From Clostridia bacterium (GTDB taxonomy: Bacteria > Bacillota_A > Clostridia > Oscillospirales > CAG-272): DNA of 6,890 nt. The notes under the pieces were generated by a model. It was not told the origin of the DNA and did not search any database. It worked only from the letters and a program-made list of their open reading frames with translations. Both the position numbers and the translations under genes were made by a program. This document shows, one piece after another, positions 1 to 5,407 of this stretch. The stretch lies in NCBI GenBank assembly GCA_017408625.1, contig JAFQUG010000154.1:1-6890 (forward strand). The letters run 5' to 3'. Within the stretch, counting starts at the first letter, position 1, and each line of letters opens with the position of its first letter.

Positions 1-31
1 GCATTCTGCATTCTGCATTCTGCATTTTGCG
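1..31. repeat. Heptanucleotide tandem repeat (GCATTCT)n downstream of the giant gene
   Basis: The plus strand reads three perfect copies of GCATTCT (1-7, 8-14, 15-21), a fourth with one mismatch (GCATTTT, 22-28) and a 3-base remnant. The tract ends two bases from the stop codon of the giant gene (33-35) and runs into the window edge, so its full length is unknown. On the transcribed minus strand the unit is AGAATGC. Each overlap GCA-GAA-TGC could form a three-base-pair hairpin with a GAA loop. It is non-coding with respect to the genes seen here. Confidence 0.9.
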
Positions 32-32
32 T

Positions 33-248
33 TTAATTCTGAATGATCACGTCGTACAGCGTGTACTTGACGGGAGAATCCCCGCGGTTGCTGTACACCA
101 GCTCGCCGCTTGCGTCCGTGATCTCGATATAGCACTCACCCTCTTCGCCGTACTCGGCAAACATGGTGTGTCCTTCGACCAACGTGCCCTGCACGGGCGC
201 AATGCTGTCTGCGCTCTGGCCATACACGTACACAGTCAGTGTTCTGGG
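33..248 (-). other. C-terminal cap domain of the giant repeat protein
   Basis: Residues 1713-1783 start like another unit (PRTLTVYVYG) and keep the G-T-L-V-E-GH turn and an ITDASGE segment. They lack the YDG motif and the closing GTLTV strand, ending instead in VKYTLYDVIIQN. The segment is probably a truncated or specialised last repeat that closes the rod. It has no sorting signal, no hydrophobic tail and no obvious catalytic motif. One cysteine (Cys1751) is present. Confidence 0.6.
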
Positions 249-3200
249 CAGAACGGTCAGCTTGGCTGTTTTGACCTTGAGATTGCACATCTCGGTCACG
301 TCGTTGCCGTTTTGATCGTACACGCGCACGTCCACGATCTCCACGTCCTTACTACCCGTGACAACCAATCCTTCGCCAAACATCACGCTTACCGAAAAGC
401 CTTCGGGCAAGCCCTGCGTCCAGAAGTCGTCGGGGTCGCAGTTTTTCTCGGTACCGTCGTAGGTAAAGGTCTTTTCATATGCCGTGACAGTCACGTCCAA
501 GGATACCTCCAGCGTGCCGAATTCATACACGACCGTCAACTCCTGACCCGCCTCGTTATACGCACGCGCCACGAAGGTATTCTCGCTCTTGCCGATCTCG
601 GTCTGCGAGCCTGTGAAGGTGACCTCCAGGAAAAATCCCTCGGGCAGCTCGTAGGGAGCAAGCTTGTGGCAGGTCAACTCCTCGCCGTCATACGTTTTCT
701 CCGCGCTCTCGCTTCTGAGCACCAGCTCAAAGTCCGAAGCCTTTTCCAGCACGGTCAGCGTGCCGTATTGCTTGGTAATGATAAAGCTCTCGGTCGCATC
801 CTCTCCGTTTTCATCCAAGATGATGACCTCAAAGGTATTCTCACTCTGGCCGGGCTCGACTCTCTCGCCCGTAAAGACGACCTCTAAGCTGTATCCGTCG
901 GGCAACTTGTAATCCAGCAGCTCGGGGCAGGTCAAGGGCATACCGTCAAAGATCTTGAGCGCATCCGCCGAGGTCAGCGTCAGCTTGATCTCACCCCAAA
1001 CCTCCAGCGTTCCATAGATCTTATTGACGTTGCAATGTGCCGTGACGTCATTGCCCTCGGCGTCGTATACAGTCACCTCAAAGGTGTTTTGACTCTTACC
1101 AACCTCAGTTTGCGAGCCTGTAAAGACTACGTCAACAGTAAATCCACCCTTGATGGTGTACTTCTTGAGCTCATGACAAACAAGCTCCTTGCCATTATAG
1201 TGGCGCGATGCGCTCTCGGAGGTCAGCTGGATATACTTTCCGTAGATCGTGACCACGCAGGAGCTTACGGTGATCTCGTAATTGGCCGACACATCCTCGC
1301 CGTTGCGGTTATACACCGCGTATTCCGAGAACTTCAGCGTATAGCTGCCCGGCAAAGCAGAAGTCTCATTGGCAACGTACTCAAGTGAGTGCCCCGTAAT
1401 CAGACCCATGGGGCGATATCCGACATCTTCGACGCCAAGACCCACACCGTCGTATTCCTTGGAATAACGGTCGGGCAGATACAGCATCAGAGGTGCGGGC
1501 AGCACTGTGACGGACAGATCCTCACCGTTGGTCGTGATATTGTAGCAACCGGTCACATCCTCGCCGCTTGCATTGTATATGCGAGGTGCTCTGTGTGCCG
1601 ACTCATACTTCTCTCCGATCTCGGACGACTCCACCTCAACCAACAGCGAGATGATCTCGCCCGACACAAGGCCTTCGTACCTCAGCTGCTCCTGCGGTGC
1701 AGTCAGCACCGTGGTGCCGTTATAAATCGGCTCTACGTGTCCGATCTCGATATACAAGTCTCTTGGCGTCACAGTCAGCATGCCAAGCATGCCTTCCTCG
1801 TAAATAAACTCATAATTGCTGCTGACGTCGCGTCCTGCGCGGTCCACGATGATCAGCGTCAGTCTGTTTTCCTTTGTACCCACACGCACAAGGCTGACGG
1901 GGTTAACACCAGTGATGCGATGACCCTTGATAAGATCCACCAGGCATTGATACTCCCTGTTTTGCAAGGGCATGCCGTCATACACCTTTTGTGCGTCAAA
2001 GGACTGCATGTAAAGCGGATAGGGGTTTGTAATCTCCAACACACCCGCGTTGACCGTAAAGGCGTACATGTAGGTCACGTCGTCACCGCTTTCATTTTGC
2101 ACGCGGATGGTGGCAAGCTCATTCTTCCACCTGCCCACGTCACTCACGCCGTCCGCATACCTGTACGTCACATACAGCATGTGTCCGTCCAGCAGCTGAC
2201 CCTTGGTCATATCGTAATAGGGCGCGGAAATCCTCTCTCCGTCATAAACGGCCTTGGTCTCACTGCCTGTTTCCAGCGTGATCTCAATCGGGCTGACGCG
2301 CAGCGTGCCGTAGTTAAAGGAAACGGTGTAGTACTCGGTTACGTCACGACCGTTCTTATCACGGATATTGACTCTTCTGAGCGAATTGGAAACCGAACCG
2401 ATCTCATAAAGGCCGTTCGGGTGATCGAACACGCCCGAAATACTGTGCCCCTCGATCAAGCCCGAGCCACCCACCGTAATCGTGGTATTGACTGCGGGTG
2501 CATTTTCATATCTGACAGTACTGCTGCCCGTGACCACCACGATCTTTCGCGGCACGATCTCAAGCTCACCGTCGGTATAGGTGATCACATAATTCTTGCT
2601 GACGTCGCGTCCGCGCGCATCTATGACGCCGCAGCCCGTGACCTGCATGGGATGCACGCCAAGCTCGATGCCGTCCGAAACCACGGCAAGCTGCACCTTC
2701 TGACCGGGAACAAGTCCTTGGGCGTACTTGGTTGCATCACACGTGCCCGAATAGGGCTGCGCGGAATATTCCCCTTGCACGACAGGCGCACCGATATGAA
2801 GCGTTGCCTGCGTTACAGTGTACTTTCCCGCCTTCACGGTGATCCTATAATTGCGGGTCACGTCCTGTCCCGTGGCACTGTACACCTTGGGAGAGACCTT
2901 GTTGTTGTCATGTGTGCCCACGTCGGTCACGTAATCGGAATTGACCGCGCCGCCCAGCACGTGGCCGGGAACAAGCTCGCCCGAGAGCAGCGTCATTTGT
3001 GTGGCGTTGTCCATGGGCTTGCCGTCATAGACCTTGCTGCCGCTTGACGAGCGCACCGAGATCTCAATGGGCGTCACTGTCAGCGTTCCCTTGGTGATCT
3101 TGACCTCAAAATTGGCGGTCACGTCGCGTCCTCGGGAATCGGTAATGACAACGTTGGTAAAGCCGACAGATCCCGTGCCCGCATCGGTCTGCGAGCCGGT

Positions 3201-5384
3201 CAGCGTGTAGGATACGCGATATTCAGCCATAGCATCCCATTTGATCCCGACGTCATGCATGGAAAGCTGATCAGCCGAGAGCGGCGTGCCATCATATTGC
3301 TTGGACGCACTCGGGGCGGTCAGAGAGAGCCCGACGCCCTCGATCTTGATAGTGTTGCCCTCAAACCGGAAGTCATAATTCTTGGTTCGATCCGCACCGC
3401 TGCTCTTGGCCACAACGGAAATATATTCCTCGGGAATGGTGTAGGTATATGAGCCAACGTCCACGGGCACAGACACGACTTGCCCGCCCTTGGTATACAC
3501 AATGGCATCCAGCACGTTCGGGGCAAATCGGATCTCATGCCCCTTCCCCTCGTAATTTTCGATCAACTGATTATATCCGTCCGGCCAGGGGGCTGTGACT
3601 GCATGGCCGTGATATTTGGTAGTAACGGGATCAAACTTGATGGCCAGGGTACGCTTGGCAACCGTCAGCTTGCCCTCACCCGAAAGGCTGCTTGCATACC
3701 AATCGGTGGCATCCACCGCCGCACCCAAGCCTTCCTTATGCATAATGCGGTACTGCACGCTGTACATGCTCTCGCCCGCATCGGTCTGCGAGCCCTGTGT
3801 GCTCAAAATCTCAATATAGTCACCCTCAAACAGCTTGCCTGCAATCACGTTGATCAAGGTCTCCGCACCGTAATCAGCGGGGGTCAGTGCCTTTGCGTCG
3901 TAGGTTTTGAACAGGGGCTCCAAAGAGAGCTGCAGCGGCGCGCCCTTTGCCACAGTCAACGTGCCGTACGTGACGCGCAGATCGTAATTCTTGGTCACAT
4001 TTTTGCCGTCGATCGAGAAGATCTCGTATTCCACCTCATTTGTACAGCTGCCGGGCACTGTCTGTGTTGCGGCCTTTTTGGGCTTAACGTTATGCCCCGG
4101 ACCAAGGCTACCATCAACCACCGAATAAGCGGGATAGCTTTGTGCCTGCCCGTTATAGATCAGTCCTTGGCTGTCCTGCGAGCGCAAGTGCAAGGTGCGC
4201 GGCTTGACGGTCAAAGAGCCGAATTTGTACGTAATATCGTAGTTTTTGGTCACATCCTTACTGCCGGACACGATCTGAAGCTGAATTTTATTGTCAGTCG
4301 GGCGATTGGTGACGTCTATAAACCCTGTTTTGGAGTTATGCACCGGCGTTGCTCTTTGCCCCGAGACAAGGGAGCCGCTCTCTATCGTAAACTGACTCGT
4401 ATACTGCATCTGCCCCGAATACTCTACCGTCAGATCGGGAGTGGAGACGGTCAGCTCTCTTTTTTCGATCACGATCTTGCAGGAGTCCACCTTGATGTCA
4501 TAATATGCGGTGCGATCCTGCCCCGATGCGGAGGTGACCGTGACGCGGGCTGTGTTCGTATGTCTGCCGGCGTCTATGGCTTCCCCGGTGGCAACGACGC
4601 TGATCCGATCCCCTTCCAGCAGATTTCCTGAACTGAACTGATAATTCGAGGTGGTGGCATCTTTGCCGTCGTAGACCTTGGTAATATCTACGGGCTTACC
4701 GTTCTTGAACGTGTTTGCAACCGCTACGGTAATCTGCTTTGCCTTGACCTTGACTGTTCCCTCTCCGCCGCGCAGCACGTATCCTGCCGTGACGTCGTTA
4801 CCGTGGCGGTCACGAATGACCACCGATGCGGGATCAACGTACAGGGTGATGCTGCCATGTCCGTTATATTCAAAGCGTAAGGCGGCAGCAACGTCCACCG
4901 AATGTCCCTTTGCAAGCTTGGAGGAGATCTCCCAATGCTTGCCGTACACGGGATCCTCACCGTACGGGACGGAGGCACCGAATTTGGTCTGGGGTCTGAG
5001 CGTCACCTCGCGCTGGTAGAGTACAACTGTGCCCTCCTCGCTATACACTTTTCTGCCGAAAAATCCCTTACGGATGACACCGCGAACGCGATATTCTCCC
5101 GGAGCTGTGGGTTGGGTATCACTCCATTCACCGCCCGGGCGCGCATATTCGCAATCGTACGTGGCAAACAGGACAAAGCCCGAATACTTGGGCTTATCGC
5201 CAAACGCGACCGTCTCACTCCTGAGCGCAAACTCTCCGATGCAAATTCCGCGCAGCACGAGATAGCCAAGCAACGCAATCACTGCCAGTATCAGCAAAAC
5301 GATTGCGCACTTGACGCATATTTTGAGTATTTTGGCCGCGGGTACATACCGTCTGACCTTTTTCTCATATGCCTCGTACATCAT
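33..5384 (-). CDS. Giant membrane-anchored YDG/MBG-type Ig-like repeat protein, 1783 aa
   Basis: This is a complete gene of about 195-200 kDa. Two ATG codons stand in tandem at 5382-5384 and 5379-5381; the first is chosen because GGAGA lies 5 bases upstream. Residues 1-23 are short and basic (KK, RR, three further K). Residues about 24-44 form one hydrophobic helix without a clear cleavage site, so the protein is probably a signal-anchored type II membrane protein with the rest outside. Residues 55-123 resemble a bacterial Ig-like domain (PTAPGEYRV), 126-214 is a divergent repeat, and 216-1711 hold 17 YDG/MBG-type repeats. Residues 1713-1783 are a terminal cap. There is no LPXTG motif, C-terminal helix or catalytic domain. 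It follows the transglutaminase-like gene by 23 bases and shares its repeat family, which suggests co-expression and a shared surface function. An adhesin, a surface spacer or a substrate of the upstream enzyme are all possible; the function is not recognised. Confidence 0.95.
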   Translation of the reverse strand: MMYEAYEKKVRRYVPAAKILKICVKCAIVLLILAVIALLGYLVLRGICIGEFALRSETVAFGDKPKYSGFVLFATYDCEYARPGGEWSDTQPTAPGEYRVRGVIRKGFFGRKVYSEEGTVVLYQREVTLRPQTKFGASVPYGEDPVYGKHWEISSKLAKGHSVDVAAALRFEYNGHGSITLYVDPASVVIRDRHGNDVTAGYVLRGGEGTVKVKAKQITVAVANTFKNGKPVDITKVYDGKDATTSNYQFSSGNLLEGDRISVVATGEAIDAGRHTNTARVTVTSASGQDRTAYYDIKVDSCKIVIEKRELTVSTPDLTVEYSGQMQYTSQFTIESGSLVSGQRATPVHNSKTGFIDVTNRPTDNKIQLQIVSGSKDVTKNYDITYKFGSLTVKPRTLHLRSQDSQGLIYNGQAQSYPAYSVVDGSLGPGHNVKPKKAATQTVPGSCTNEVEYEIFSIDGKNVTKNYDLRVTYGTLTVAKGAPLQLSLEPLFKTYDAKALTPADYGAETLINVIAGKLFEGDYIEILSTQGSQTDAGESMYSVQYRIMHKEGLGAAVDATDWYASSLSGEGKLTVAKRTLAIKFDPVTTKYHGHAVTAPWPDGYNQLIENYEGKGHEIRFAPNVLDAIVYTKGGQVVSVPVDVGSYTYTIPEEYISVVAKSSGADRTKNYDFRFEGNTIKIEGVGLSLTAPSASKQYDGTPLSADQLSMHDVGIKWDAMAEYRVSYTLTGSQTDAGTGSVGFTNVVITDSRGRDVTANFEVKITKGTLTVTPIEISVRSSSGSKVYDGKPMDNATQMTLLSGELVPGHVLGGAVNSDYVTDVGTHDNNKVSPKVYSATGQDVTRNYRITVKAGKYTVTQATLHIGAPVVQGEYSAQPYSGTCDATKYAQGLVPGQKVQLAVVSDGIELGVHPMQVTGCGVIDARGRDVSKNYVITYTDGELEIVPRKIVVVTGSSTVRYENAPAVNTTITVGGSGLIEGHSISGVFDHPNGLYEIGSVSNSLRRVNIRDKNGRDVTEYYTVSFNYGTLRVSPIEITLETGSETKAVYDGERISAPYYDMTKGQLLDGHMLYVTYRYADGVSDVGRWKNELATIRVQNESGDDVTYMYAFTVNAGVLEITNPYPLYMQSFDAQKVYDGMPLQNREYQCLVDLIKGHRITGVNPVSLVRVGTKENRLTLIIVDRAGRDVSSNYEFIYEEGMLGMLTVTPRDLYIEIGHVEPIYNGTTVLTAPQEQLRYEGLVSGEIISLLVEVESSEIGEKYESAHRAPRIYNASGEDVTGCYNITTNGEDLSVTVLPAPLMLYLPDRYSKEYDGVGLGVEDVGYRPMGLITGHSLEYVANETSALPGSYTLKFSEYAVYNRNGEDVSANYEITVSSCVVTIYGKYIQLTSESASRHYNGKELVCHELKKYTIKGGFTVDVVFTGSQTEVGKSQNTFEVTVYDAEGNDVTAHCNVNKIYGTLEVWGEIKLTLTSADALKIFDGMPLTCPELLDYKLPDGYSLEVVFTGERVEPGQSENTFEVIILDENGEDATESFIITKQYGTLTVLEKASDFELVLRSESAEKTYDGEELTCHKLAPYELPEGFFLEVTFTGSQTEIGKSENTFVARAYNEAGQELTVVYEFGTLEVSLDVTVTAYEKTFTYDGTEKNCDPDDFWTQGLPEGFSVSVMFGEGLVVTGSKDVEIVDVRVYDQNGNDVTEMCNLKVKTAKLTVLPRTLTVYVYGQSADSIAPVQGTLVEGHTMFAEYGEEGECYIEITDASGELVYSNRGDSPVKYTLYDVIIQN
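252..1238 (-). repeat. C-terminal cysteine-bearing subfamily of the repeats (units 14-17)
   Basis: The last four units (residues 1383-1711) form a distinct group. In each, a cysteine lies exactly five residues after the glycine of the YDG motif: Cys1403 (HYNGKELVC), Cys1486 (FDGMPLTC), Cys1572 (YDGEELTC) and Cys1649 (YDGTEKNC). Three share a downstream x-x-L-x-x-Y motif, all four have a G-[FY] turn in place of G-L-x-x-GH, and three have the S-[QE]-NTF strand. The first and last units also carry a second cysteine at the NY position (Cys1451, Cys1700). Their closer similarity suggests they arose by a later local duplication than the rest of the array. Confidence 0.8.
252..4739 (-). repeat. Array of 17 tandem YDG/MBG-type Ig-like repeats
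   Basis: Unit boundaries by residue are about 216-307, 308-395, 396-478, 484-575, 578-682, 685-770, 772-857, 861-944, 946-1030, 1032-1118, 1122-1205, 1207-1294, 1296-1380, 1383-1462, 1465-1545, 1552-1627 and 1629-1711. The period is mostly 80-90 residues (about 240-270 bases). Each unit shows some or all of the marks [KR]-x-[YF]-[DN]-G, G-x-L-x-x-GH, GSQT-[DE]-x-G, D-x-x-G-x-DVT-x-NY and G-x-L-x-V. Unit 5 is longest (about 105 residues, with KYHG in place of YDG), unit 16 is shortest, and unit 6 lacks the G-x-L-x-x-GH turn. Divergence among units is high, so recent slippage duplication is unlikely. The fold is expected to be a chain of small beta-sandwich domains. Confidence 0.85.
4743..5222 (-). 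other. N-terminal Ig-like region preceding the main repeat array
   Basis: This segment covers residues 55-214 and differs from the canonical array. The first part (about 55-123) has FGDKPKYSGF, a W-S-D-T-x-PTAPGEYRVRG segment and a closing GTVVLY strand. That resembles the Y-G-x-x-P ... W ... PT-x-x-G-x-Y-x-V form of bacterial Ig-like/MBG domains rather than the GSQT/DVT form. The second part (about 126-214) has VPYGEDPVYG, AKGHSV, RDRHGNDVTAGY and GTVKV, and is intermediate between the two forms. The region probably forms the membrane-proximal base of the rod. Confidence 0.7.
5253..5315 (-). other. Single transmembrane signal-anchor helix of the giant repeat protein
   Basis: Residues about 24-44 are almost wholly aliphatic (VKCAIVLLILAVIALLGYLV). 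Before them are K8, K9, R11, R12, K18 and K21, and after them only R45 and a G-I-C-I-G stretch. The charge bias places the N-terminus inside and the repeats outside. No small-x-small cleavage motif clearly follows the helix, so retention as an anchor seems likelier than cleavage. Cys23 and Cys26 lie at the cytoplasmic edge of the helix. Confidence 0.85.
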
Positions 5385-5389
5385 ACAAT

Positions 5390-5394
5390 TCTCC
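5390..5394 (-). promoter_or_regulatory. Ribosome-binding site of the giant repeat protein gene
   Basis: On the minus strand GGAGA lies 5 bases before the first ATG (5382-5384). This is a strong Shine-Dalgarno match and favours the first of the two adjacent ATG codons. The whole gap after the upstream stop is only 23 bases, too short for an independent promoter, so the gene is probably translated from the same transcript as the transglutaminase-like gene. Confidence 0.85.
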
Positions 5395-5407
5395 GAAGAA
5401 AGTGTTT

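Noticed and set aside
1..32. Transcription terminator after the giant gene
   Set aside because: Only the 7-bp repeats are visible. They can form only tiny hairpins and no U-tract follows on the minus strand inside the window.
33..250. Sortase (LPXTG-type) cell-wall anchor at the C-terminus of the giant protein
   Set aside because: The last 70 residues have no LPXTG-like motif, hydrophobic stretch or basic tail.
1389..3047. Long plus-strand open frame (552 codons), plus others at 27-887, 3480-4631 and 5369-6313
   Set aside because: They lie wholly or almost wholly antisense to repeat-coding genes. Their translations are rich in His, Arg and Val without domain patterns, and they have no visible ribosome-binding site. 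They are shadows of the minus-strand codon usage.
252..4739. Regular spacing of similar segments suggesting a CRISPR array or recent satellite DNA
   Set aside because: The similarity is at the protein level, with a period of about 240-270 bases and strong nucleotide divergence, all in one open frame. It is a domain array.
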